The notes beneath the pieces are model-generated. The model saw only the letters and a list, made by a program, of their open reading frames with translations, did not search any database and was not told the DNA's origin. A program made the translations under genes and the position numbers. This document shows, piece by piece, positions 21,197-32,000 of a stretch of DNA of 64,000 nucleotides. Every line of letters starts with the position of its first letter. Position 1 is the stretch's first letter. The DNA is from Hansfordia pulvinata (Eukaryota > Ascomycota > Sordariomycetes > Xylariales): assembly GCA_006538405.1 (NCBI GenBank), contig BJKQ01000010.1:558001-622000 (forward strand), written 5' to 3'.

Positions 21197-23098
21197 CTAA
21201 CGGTACCCAGTGAGTCGGCCCACTGTTCTCGGTCAGCAATCATGGACTGTTCCTTGCTTCAACTGCAGTGGAACTTACGGATGGCGTCGATTTGGTGAGA
21301 CGAACTGCCAGCACCCACTGGGAGTATCCCAGATGTCATACCGCGATCCATTGGTTGCGCAGTGTAGGCCGGCGGCTGTCGAGCTGCCTGTGAGCCAGCC
21401 ATCATGGCATGGCTGTTCACGCGGGCGGGCTCATTGGAGGCAACCGGTGGTGGATAGAGGCCTGCCTGGTATTGCTTAACAAAGCCAAGGAGCTCGTTCA
21501 CCTTCGCATCGTCCAACGGAGCGTGAGCCGCAGGTACGCCGGGGTATGCTGCTTGTGGATGTGACGGTGGTAGAGCCTGTTGCGCGTTTGACGGCAGGCC
21601 TGGGTGTAAGTAAGATTGCGAGACGGCATGCGAGTATGGCGGCGGGGTCTGGCTCGCATATGGCGGCGGCGCTTGCGCGCGAGAGAGTTCGTTTGTGGCT
21701 TGGTGAGCAGCGTAGCCTCCGTAAGATGGCGTCGACTTGGCCTGTAGAACCAACCGCGCGGCCATCTTCGGTTCGAGATCTTGGTACTGATTGAAGTTGA
21801 CGCTATCGACATTGTGCCCGTGGCTGCGGTCGAAGACCTGGAAGGAGACCCTGCCCGTGTGCTGGGCGCGGTAGTCCAGGTCAACCACAGCATGAACTCC
21901 TTCTACAACCTGTCGCTTGATCACCGCTTCCTTAGGAAAACGACGGTCCAGGAGGAGAAAATCGGTTCGCAAGCCCGTGTCTCTGAGTTCCCGTTCCACC
22001 CAATCGACGAAACCCTTATCGACCGAGTCCAGCAGAAGTAACTGCACGTCGGGGACGTCTCGCCCGTACCGATAGGGCAAGTCAAGCCCGTCAGCCGGTA
22101 GCACACGAGGCGCGGGGCTGCGCTCTCGGTATTCCTTCGAGGATCGATTTCCAAAGCTAGGGGATCTTGACCGTCCTCTTCTGGATCCGTTGCTGGAATA
22201 ATGGTCACTTCCATGCGAGTTCTTGTGCCGATGATTCGCACGTCCAGGCGAGCTCTGCTGGCTTTGACCACTTCTGCGGCCTCGGTGACGGTCTCGATCT
22301 TTCTTCGAACGACGGCTGCGGTTGCTGTCTCCGTTTCCTTCGTCTTGGGGGCGCCGCGCAAATTCGATATCTGTGCTGTTAGCTTATGAGGCAAAAGCAG
22401 GGGCCAGATCTGGACTCACTGATCTTGCTCCCCTTGATGTGGGTACCTTTGAGGCTCTCCTGTGCAGCCTCGCTGTCTGCAGCCTCGAAGAATTGAACGA
22501 ACCCATACGTCTGCTTCAGCGAAATCTGGGCAATCTTGCCGAAGGGGGAGAATTTATCGAATATCTCTCTCTTGGAGGCACGTTCGTTGGGGAGATTTCC
22601 TGTTTCTTATTAGAACAAGTCACGAGAATGGACGGGGGGCCATACCTATGAACAAGCGCGAATTCTCGGGCAGTTGCTCCCACTTGCTCTCTGGAGAAGA
22701 CTTCTTCTCAAGTTGGACGAAATCGCCCCATTGCTGGATTGGCGCCGGGGTGGCAAAGTTGGGCATCTGGGCAGTCCCCTGTGCGGGCGATGCGGCCTGG
22801 GTCACAGCCGGAGGCATGGGCGGAGCGACGATGCCATCTGGGGGGCAACCTTCGTGTCCATGGTAGTTTCAATACTTTGGGCAGTCTCGTTACTGTCGAT
22901 ACCTTTGGTGCCCTCGGCGATGGACGTGTCAACAGTGCAGTGTGATGCATATAGGGAGACCTGGTCGGGTGGACCTTGGGCATCGGCTTGGTCCTGGAGG
23001 GACGGGACCATCACTGGAGAAGGCGGGTGAACCGGGGCGGGCGATACAGGTTCCAGATTGGCAGTTGCCTGGAGCGTCGGTGAAGTGTCCGCCATCAT
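21197..23098 (-). CDS. Nab3-like RNA-binding protein (apparent frameshift)
   Basis: Related to yeast Nab3, an RRM protein of the transcription-termination/RNA-surveillance machinery. Exons are 23098-22646, 22599-22420, 22370-21279 and 21222-21197; the introns are short (46, 49 and 56 nt). The N-terminal 150 residues are acidic and Pro/Thr-rich. The RRM holds RNP2 (RLFIGNLP, split by intron 1) and RNP1-like TYGFVQFF. An Arg/Ser-rich linker follows. An anticodon-binding-like domain follows (DVPDVQLLLLDSVDKGFVDW...), as in NCOA5/Nab3 relatives. The tail is Pro/Gln/Ala-rich and the last exon gives LGRLTGYR. About 583 residues. Oddity: the G6 run on + at 22840-22845 (C6 coding) needs one more base to join the N-terminus to the RRM. 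The two adjacent ATGs at 23098 and 23095 are equally possible starts. Confidence 0.85.
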
Positions 23099-25228
23099 GG
23101 CACGGGGCTGGCGGGGAACAACGAGGCCCCGAGACGCTGCTCCGGACTCAGAGATGATGGCACTGAAAGTTGGACAAATCGAAGTCTGAGCTTGGATGAA
23201 TGGCCCGAAAACCCCTGGGGTGGAGCACCGCGGATGCGGCCTCGTGAGGAGCGGATGAGGGCTCTGACGGAGAATCGGGTACGGGCAGTGGTACAAACGT
23301 GCCGATACTTGCGCAACGGGATGATGCAGACAGGCCGAGGGACTCAACCAGGCGGGTTGGCGGGCTTGGTCAGCTGGGCAGCGTCCAATGGCTCTGATGG
23401 GGCAGTCCTCGATTTGTCGGTGGCAGGGGAGGCCAGGACAGGTTAACAAGGACCAGAGGCGATGTTCTGGCTGCCAGAAGCTCCAAATGTAATCAATGAG
23501 AGGGTCCACGGAGGAGAAATCGAAGACTGGACATGTGGTACTGGGAGGTAAGGCAGGTTGGTACCCCGATACCAGATGGCTTGGCCAGGTCGCTCCTGGT
23601 TGATAAACGATGGCGTGAACCTCGGGAACAATTAGCTGCAGGGCTGTACGAGTGGTAGCCGGGGGATCAGGTGCAATGAGCAGGTGTCATTCGCCGGGGC
23701 CCTGGCCAGTGTGGTGGCCGAGTCGGGCTGGTTTCAATGTTGCAACGAGGTGGAGGAGTACGATGGCGTCACTTGGGTCAGGGCGCGGCGCGGCGATCAA
23801 CGAGTGAGGCCGGCCGGCAGAAGAACAAAGCCGAGTCTTTGGTAGTGAGGGCGGGCGGTGGCTTGCGTCAAGAAGCGGAGGTTGAGGTCGGAAAGTGAGG
23901 TGAAGAAGAGGAAGAGGCGACAGAGCCGGATCAGGAGCTTTGCAATGGAAGCCGTGAAGAAGGGGTCCTTCCCGAGTTGCGTTGCCTCTGACGGGTCGTG
24001 CCTGCCCTTGCTGGATGGGTGTTTGGTGGCTGGCACCTTCCTGGCATACGGCTTACAGATGCGACATTCAAGTACCTTAGGTACCATGCACGACATACAT
24101 GTACCTGACATGTAGGCGAGCAGCATTCAAATCGAGTGTACGCGAGGTTGCCGCAAGGGCAAAGCCCGTATTGTGTAGGCATGAACTACGGTTTGCCCCA
24201 GTACTGGCATTCACGACACTGGCAGTACTCGGTACACGCTCATGCGAGGATGGCGCGGGGATGGATGCGTTTCTCGCCGCCGCGGACTCCACCGCCGCCG
24301 CCGCGGACTGGCTGGTCTGGTAGGCCGGAGCTTTGATGTTCTAATAACGTCGAGACCCTACCTCGTACCTGGAATTCAATCTAACAAGAGACGCCTTCAT
24401 CGGGCGCTCATGCGCCCAGACGGCCAGGGAAGTCGATCTCGGTGAATTGGACAGCCGGCAGGAAACGTCGCGCCACCCAGCAGATGGTCGACGGGACGCG
24501 GGCTGCCGTCAGGCTGCCACGGGCCCCACAGTTGCGGCTACAGTGGACGACAAGCTGGCGTTGTCCACCCGCTATAATTAGGCCTATCCTGCCACCTGCC
24601 CACTGTGGCGAGAGCCTCACCCGCAGTCAGTCGCCTTCTAACGTCCCAGACTGGGGGCACCGCGCAGCTACGGTGTGCCGACTGGCGGGTATTGTGGGTC
24701 TCCCCTCGTCGCAGGGGAGTCGATTGCAGCCTCCAAATTGCATTCACTCTGTGGCAAATTTATTTTTAATCTACGTATTGTCAGAAACGCTGTACAAGCC
24801 TGGTCTGGCACGCCCGTCCAAGGAAATGCAAGCAGGCCGCCCGTCGCTCTTCTTGACGTTGGTAAATTTGGTCCGGTCCGCAGTTCAAAAATCGGTACCC
24901 TGCAGAGCATGCGTAAAGTGCCTGGAAGAGGCTGTCGTGTAGAAGCACGGTGTACCTTAGGTAAGGTACCTAGCCAATGCGCGTTCGCCCACCAGACCAG
25001 ACACAGTGCGAAACAGTCCCTTCTCGTCGGGTACGGTACCGTCTGCAGCAGCGGTTCCTGCAAGGGAAGAACCTACGGAGCCGCACCCTTCTTTCGCGAT
25101 TGCAACTTGCGTTGGACTGGCTTCGCTTGCGATCCCGCGCAGCAGCCCCGCCTGCCCTTGTTCTTAACACATCCCCATCTGGACAACCTCATGATGCCAA
25201 CGATCCTCATAATCCTGCCCCGGTCGTC
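23099..25228. other. Divergent promoter region, no supported gene
   Basis: Two kb between the diverging Nab3-like and mitochondrial release-factor genes. It contains AGTACCTTAGGTACC (24071-24085) and a larger palindromic GTACCTTAGGTAAGGTAC element (24952-24969). Several open frames exist on both strands, without domains. Confidence 0.5.
24952..24969. promoter_or_regulatory. Palindromic GTACCTTAGGTAAGGTAC-type element
   Basis: An interrupted palindrome built from the GTACCTTA/TAAGGTAC motif, 260 nt upstream of the mitochondrial release-factor start codon. Related half-sites occur at 8857, 17644, 24071, 31761 and 63666. Function unknown. Confidence 0.45.
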
Positions 25229-26024
25229 ATGAGTCTTCGGCCCTGTCGCTTGGGTATTTACAGGCCGCTGGCTTTTGCCTCGCCTTGGATCGGGCCTTGC
25301 GCCCTGCTCAGGATAGCTTCGAAGGCGACGAGGCTGGCGCACTCGCACGCCTTCGAGGAGGCCTTCGACCAGGACCAGCTCCACGAGGCTCGCAAGTGGC
25401 GCGCTTCTGTCAGCAGCGCCAGCCTCCCCCCGGGCAGGACAAGCTACTCGCGGTCCAGCGGCCCTGGTGGCCAGCACGTGAACAAGTAAGTACAGGCCCG
25501 GCTTCGCCACCTGCTACCTGCGCACTCCGTTTACTTCCCATGTTGCGTTGACTGACCTGCACGCGGGAGGCTGATCTGGCCAGAACCGACTCAAAAGCAA
25601 CCACCGTGTGGACGGTGGACGAACTCTCGCGTGCCCTGCCGGCCCTAGTGCGCAGCGGCCTGAGAAGTTCCAGATACTACTCCAAGAGGAGCGACTGCAT
25701 CTCCATCCAGGCCCAGACGCAGAGGAGCCGCACAGCCAACACGGACGATAACCACCGCAAGCTCTGGGACGAAATTATGTCCATCTACCGGGAGCGCGTT
25801 CCTGGTGAGACGTCGACGGCGACACGCAAGAAGCATGAAGGATTGTAGGTCAAGTCGCCTTCCTCTCTGCTCACTCTGATTTGCTCGTGGACTATGGTCA
25901 GGCCCTATTCGTGGGTGAGATACTGACATCCAGCAGTCAAAAAGCATCCAACGAGAACAGGGTCAAATCGAAGAAGCTGCAGAGTTCGAAGAAGTTTGCG
26001 CGCAAAGGTCGGGGAGACGACTGA
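25229..26024 (+). CDS. Mitochondrial GGQ release-factor-like protein (RF-1 domain)
   Basis: Codon-independent peptidyl-tRNA hydrolase or ribosome-rescue factor of the C12orf65/ICT1 type, expected in the mitochondrial matrix. Exons are 25229-25485, 25584-25844 and 25934-26024 (GTAAGT and GTAGGT donors). The intron-3' CAGCAG leaves a one-codon acceptor ambiguity. The N-terminus is Arg/Leu/Ala-rich with no acidic residue in the first 40, which suits a presequence. The GGQ motif lies at about residues 79-81 in SRSSGPGGQHVNK, interrupted by intron 1 directly after it, and continues TDSKATTVW. The C-terminus is strongly basic (KSKKLQSSKKFARKGRG), typical of RF-1 domain rescue factors that insert into the empty mRNA channel. 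202 residues. The frame is intact. Confidence 0.9.
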
Positions 26025-27683
26025 AACATGCTGGCTGGCAGCTTTCGCCGAGACGAGGATTCGCAATCTGTGCTACCAGGGCTCGGCTTGGAAAGAACCC
26101 TTGCCGAGCCGCCCGACCGGCAGGAGTGCGGCCACACAATGCTCATGATCAAGTCTAACTAGACACGGACCTGGTGTCGCATGTTGGCGCCGGGGCCGCA
26201 GGGCTCAGCTGGCTCCCCCAGATGAAAAGCCCGTGGGCGAGGCAATACAACGGACAAATGCCGGAGCGGCCGCGCTGGAGCGGCCTTGTCGGGGCGGCCC
26301 TTGACCCCACCTCGGCCCGGGCGGCCGCTTGGCGAGATGTGACGATGTTGGGACGAATCCCCGCACGGCCAATGGTGACAGTCTGCGAGATGCAGGTTAC
26401 GCTGTGCACGTTAAGCAGGGTCCCTGTTGGGCATACTCGCGTACCGCTCTCACTCTGGCGTCGGGCGACGGCTGCTGGCTCAGCTGTCGCCTTGTTGATT
26501 GACCGTGTTCGAGCAAGAATGGTCTGAGATGGGCGATTGGCACTGCCTGGCCTTGATCACGATATCCGATAGATCATTCCAATACTTACCGAGGTACCCA
26601 AAAAAAAAAATAGAAACCTTGCAATATGCCCCATGTGACCAAAGCCGAGATGATACGGGTGGCTCCCGGAAATGGTTCATATTGATTAAGTCGTGACAAG
26701 AGGTCTTCGAGATATTGTGTTTCGGTCGCAACAGGGGCACAGCTTACACCAGACTCCCCTCCCCCTCCATGGGCATGTATTGCTGCGTACTGCCCCTTTA
26801 ATTCACTGCTGTCTGCCTCCACTCGCCATGCATGGATACTTTGACATACTTACCCTTCGATGGCGCTCATTCAAGCCCCGCTGGGGCCCCGAAGCAGCCC
26901 TGGACCTCAGTGGCTGGCAACAGCGCCCGGGCTGACGCTGGCCCCTCGGAGTACAAGAGAAGTCACGGCGAACGCCCGCAGCGCCGTGTACCCCCGCGCA
27001 GCCCCTCCCCCTCACCTCCACCTGGGCTCTCGGACATTCAATCGTCATCCTGGCCCGGCGTCAGCACCATCCATTACACAGCAGCAGCGGCCAATCCCGT
27101 GTGTTTGTCACTGATCGATCTGACCTCCAGTCCGCCTCTCCACCCACAGACGCCCCCGGCCTCCTACCGCCCACAACGCCGCCTTTTCCAAGCCTCCGCC
27201 AACGACCTCGAGTCCCTAAGCCTCGAAACCCCGCCCGCGACACCCTCGCGCCTGTCCTGCGTCCGTCGCCCGCGCCTCGAAATCCGAGGTCAACCGTGCC
27301 GCCGCCGCCGCCGCCATTCTTGTCACCTCCTCCGTCCAGCTCCCCCGCCGACCTACCATTGGGCTATCTTGGAGCGGACGCCCCTCTGATCAACCCCGCC
27401 GAGACCCTAGCCTGGCCGAGTGTCTGTCGCTGCGCTGCCGGGTCTTCACGCACTCCGCAGTCGCTTTGTCGCGAGCCTTGCCGTCTCGCCCCGTCCCTTG
27501 CACGTTCTCCGTTTCTTGGCGTGACGTCTGCTCTTTGTCCCTCACACGCCACAGCCGCCTCCATCGTCAACGCCGCATTCGAGACGACGCAACGGCCTTT
27601 TCGGCGTCTCTCGTTGACACAAAGCCCGCGCCTCTTGCTAGCGCCCGCGCCTCCGCACTTGCCCTCGACTTCACCCGCTTAGG
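26025..27683. other. Intergenic and long leader of the CaM kinase gene
   Basis: The last 600-700 nt before the kinase start are pyrimidine-rich and Pro/Ser-codon-rich. They include an open frame (27101-27682) that ends one base before the kinase ATG. An A10 tract lies near 26600. No independent gene is supported. Confidence 0.5.
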
Positions 27684-29031
27684 ATGAGCAATCCGCCCAC
27701 CCCTGGCAACGGCGCCGCCGGCCAGCAGCCCCAGATCCAGCCATGCCGGTACAAGGTCGGCAAGACGCTGGGCGCTGGTTCGTACTCGGTCGTCAAGGAG
27801 TGCGTCCACATCGACACGGGTCGCTACTACGCCGCCAAGGTCATTAACAAGAGGCTGATGGCTGGGAGGGAGCACATGGTAAGTGACACCTGCGCCGCGG
27901 GGTCTGCCAGTCTTCCAGAGTGAGCCGTGCTTCAAGCATGCTCTGCAGACTCAAGACGCCCCAGAAACAGAAGCTTGAGACGGGCGTGGCTGACGGTCGC
28001 AGGTTCGCAACGAGATCGCCGTGCTCAAGAGGGTCTCTATCGGTCACCAAAACATCCTGACGCTTGTCGACTACTTCGAGACCATGAACAACCTGTATCT
28101 CGTGACTGACCTGGCCCTGGGAGGCGAGCTCTTCGACCGCATCTGCCGCAAGGGCTCATACTACGAGTCGGACGCCGCCGACCTGATCCGCGCCACTCTG
28201 TCGGCTGTGGCCTACCTGCACGACCACGGCATCGTGCACCGCGACCTGAAGCCGGAGAACCTGCTGTTCCGGACCCCCGAGGACAACGCCGACCTGCTCA
28301 TTGCCGACTTTGGATTGTCCCGGATCATGGACGAGGAGCAGTTTCATGTGCTGACGACCACCTGCGGCACCCCCGGATACATGGCGCCTGAGATTTTCAA
28401 GAAGACGGGCCACGGCAAGGCCGTCGATATTTGGGCCATGGGCGTGATTACCTACTTCCTGCTATGCGGGTACACGCCGTTCGACCGCGACACGGACTTT
28501 GAAGAGATGCAGGCCATCCTCAACGCCGACTACAGCTTCCAGCCCCAGGACTACTGGCGCGGCGTGTCGGAGCAGGCCAAGGACTTCATCAGCCGCTGCT
28601 TGACGGTGGACCCCAGCAAGCGCATGACGGCGCACGAGGCGCTATCTCACGGCTTTGTGGCCGACTACGCCGCTGCCGACGGCGACAAAGGTCAGAACCT
28701 GCTGCCGACGGTCAAGAAGAACTTCAACGCCCGCAAAACGCTGCATGCCGCCATCGACACGGTGCGTGCCATCAACAAGCTGCGCGAGGGCCAGGCGCAG
28801 GCGGCCCTCATGGACGGCAAGCGGTCCGCCGAGCCGACCCGTGGGGCCCCGCCGCAGGCCACGAAGGAAAAGGAGAAGGAGAACGACTCGGGCTACTCGG
28901 GCAGCAAAGACAGCGACGTCGAGATGGGGGGTACGGGCCCGGTGCCCTCAAGCCTGAGGCCTGGCGTAGATGCGAATAAGGTGGTCGAGACGTCCAAGGG
29001 GCTATGGCAAGCAAGCCAGGGGCGGCGATGA
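27684..29031 (+). CDS. camk-1: Ca2+/calmodulin-dependent protein kinase
   Basis: Ser/Thr kinase of the CaMKI-like fungal group, acting in calcium signalling, growth and stress responses. Exons are 27684-27878 and 28003-29031; the intron is 124 nt with a GTAAGT donor. All kinase hallmarks are present: glycine loop GAGSYSVVKE, catalytic Lys in YYAAKVI, catalytic loop HRDLKPEN (about residue 144), DFG (about 167), activation segment ending TPGYMAPEI, and DIWAMGVITYFLLCGY. The autoinhibitory/calmodulin-binding helix follows the kinase core (KKNFNARKTLHAAIDTVRAINKL). The tail is Ser/Asp-rich. 407 residues, normal for the family. The symbol follows the Neurospora camk-1 gene, assigned by family resemblance and not by a search. 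The frame is intact. Confidence 0.95.
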
Positions 29032-32000
29032 GTTCCCACAGGGGACCCATGGTACTCGTCGTGGTGCGCATCACGTCGTTACGTCGTGCGCCTGGGAAGC
29101 AAAGCCAGAGGGGAAGCAATGGCCTGCGAGTGAGCGTTGTTTGGATCAGGACACAGTTACGCGAATGACGAGCGAATGATACCTAGGATAATTGTAACGG
29201 CGATTTGACCTTCCCAGTACGCCCGGGTCTTGAACTGAATCTCGCGCAGACACTGCAGGGAGGTGGATGCGTGACTTCAATCTGCTGCCGTCTTGTCCTG
29301 CACCGCTGCGCCAAGCTGGCCCTGACGGACGAGTTCGACCTGGGGACGCCGGACGTGAGCACTGGAGCATGAAATATATCACGTCGATATTGGCAATCTG
29401 CCTCTTTTCGGAGGTTCGACTGCGCTATAAGTCAGCTACCACGCTTCAACTCAGCACCATGCAATATTTGATGGCCCGACGATGCCACAGGTAGCCAAGG
29501 GGCGGGGGGCTTCCGTGGTCAAGGCAGCCTGGTCCAGAAGATGCCAGTTTCCCAGATTCCGAGTGGCGTCGCCATTGGTCGCAGCCGTGCGGCGCGCGCC
29601 GTCGCCGAGCTGGATGCCCGTTTTCGACAGGAGGTCGAGGAGCCCTACTTGGTCAGGCAATGGTCTGTTCTGGTCGAGTTGTGTAGTGGGCTTCGCAAGA
29701 GCAGAGAGGTTGCTCGCGGAAGGCCACGGAGCAGTGTCATGGCGCAGCCAGTCGCCTCACCCTCTTCCCCTTCCGTGGAGGAAATAGCCGAGCCCGTTCC
29801 GGTCGCAACAGCAAGGGCGGAAAGGCTAGAATCGAGGGCAAGAATCCACGATGAGCCCGCCGCTGTCGCCTCTTTCGCCCCTTCTGCCCGTTGTTCGATT
29901 AGAATAGCTCCTGCGGTGTTCCCCGGTGGGTACTTTGGAGTACTTGCCCTGGAGATCTTTAGAGCCACTCCGCGATTTTTCTCTGTTCGCTCTTCTTGTT
30001 ACTGTGAACCATGTGGCTTCTGTAGACCTCTTCAGTGTCGGCCCCGACATCGCTGCCTTCTTCAGTTCACAAGACAAGTATTGACACGCGAACGCCGCCC
30101 GGGGCCTTCCTTCTGGAGAGTAACGCCGGGAACGGGGTTCGGTCAGTACATGTAGTCTGGCTGACCCTCCTTCATTGTGCCCGTTGACCCGGCTGTAACT
30201 TCATGGAGTCCTCCCGGCCATCAGCAAGCAAGCTGACATTGTGAAAGAGGCGGCTGTGGCGGTCTGGCTCAATAGCCGGTCATTTCGCTGTCTAGTCACT
30301 CGGGAAACCCAGTTACCACTTCGGCCCGAGGGAACCTCACAGTGAGAAAAAGACAGATCAGTTCCGGTGTATGCCAGGCACGAGCCCGACGGCCGGCGTC
30401 GTGGCCTATCTCTACCCAGCCGAAGCTCTGCATAACACGCGCGCGCACCGCTGCAATCCCTGGAACCGTCCGTATGGCCGGGCCAAGGCCACGGTACTGC
30501 CGCTGGGCGTGCGCGAAAGGCGGAGGGGCCCTTTTCTCTTCATCTTCAACCTGGGTGGCCATGCGATAGAACTGGCGAGAGCTTGCTTCGCACACAAGTA
30601 TACCGGCTGCTCGAAGTGCGGTGGGGGGGAAAGCGACGATGACCTGTGAGCTTCGAAGCACGGCGCCCAGTCCTCGGAAAGCCTCGAGCCTCTGAGGGAC
30701 ACTATGAAAAGCCAGCCTCGATTATCGGTGCCTGTGTGCGACTCAAGGGGTCGCCGGCCGGGCTCGGGAGGGAACCGTTTGAAGTCTCCGGACTGTAGAA
30801 TCGACTCTGCCCTGGGCCAGACAGGACATAACGAGGTTTTTGACGCTTTCCTCTCACACGGGACGAGACACGGCTACGGATGCCTCCCCGACATGGGATA
30901 ACGCGCCTGGTCCCTGAACCGCGGCACGCCACGCTCGCCGAGCAGAGTCCCTTCGAAAAACCGGGACGCAGGGCGTGCGAGCTGCAGCGCAGATCATTCA
31001 CGAACGACAGCCTGGAACCCCCGCCCTGGCCTTCCCAGCCACGAACCAGGACGACGCCGCCGCCAGGAGGCGCCATCCGAGGGGGCGGGGGAGAGGGAGC
31101 CTGTGCAGATCAGACGCAGGAAGGCTGATCAAACACAAGACAGACGCACGCAGCCCCCATCCTGGCCAGGGCCGTGATCCCCTTTTGCCCGCAACATACG
31201 AGGCACCAATATGGTGCTCGACGGCGCGCGGCCAGTCTTCACTGAAGGACTTTGGCCCGTACGAGTAGAAAAATCGGCCAGGCAGGCACCGGCTCCGCAT
31301 CTATGGGTTCAAAAATCCGGCCGCGCAGTAGTCCGTGAATGGGTGGTGGGAAAAGGGAAAAAACTGCACGTTATCGCGCGTGTGCGCGTTGAAGCGTGGG
31401 AAATGGGACGGCAGAACCGACGATCCCAAGGCTGGCCATGATCAAACGAGAAGCGGCAGGACGCCCGTAGTAAGTGGTGTGTATGAGCACCTAGTGGTAA
31501 CGTAACCCGTAGATCTCGCGGCTGTGCAGAGCACCGGAGCCTTGCTAGCCGTTCCTTGCCGGGCAGGAGGAGCCGAGGAGGTCCCCGCTGGAAGCGTTGG
31601 AACTGAGCCTCCTGAGACGAGCGAGACAGTCGCCATTTGAATAGGTAGTATGAGTACTTGACGCAGGCGGCCCTCGAGTGAGCAAAGCGTTCGTCTCTGG
31701 CCTCAAGGAGGAAGGGGGCCTCATTGAAGGTACATGTTAGGTATGCACCTCTCGTTGTTTGGTACCTTACCTAACTCAAGGCACCGGCACTGCGGGCGGC
31801 TTGTCGAACGCCATCCGGTCCCCGCGCCGCACTGCTGACTGATGGCCGCGCCGGGCATGGAGTCAATATTGACTTTCCGGGCAGCGCGGGTGCGGTGGCA
31901 ATGACCTGGCTACCTACCTTACTTTTAGCCGGTGATAGGTATCCCTTACACGTGCCTACCGCACTGGGGCTAGGTACAGATACGGAATATACGGGTAGGG

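Noticed and set aside
29541..30155. 204-codon frame downstream of the CaM kinase
   Set aside because: The first 60 residues look mildly protein-like but the rest is unstructured; no start context or homology that I recognise.
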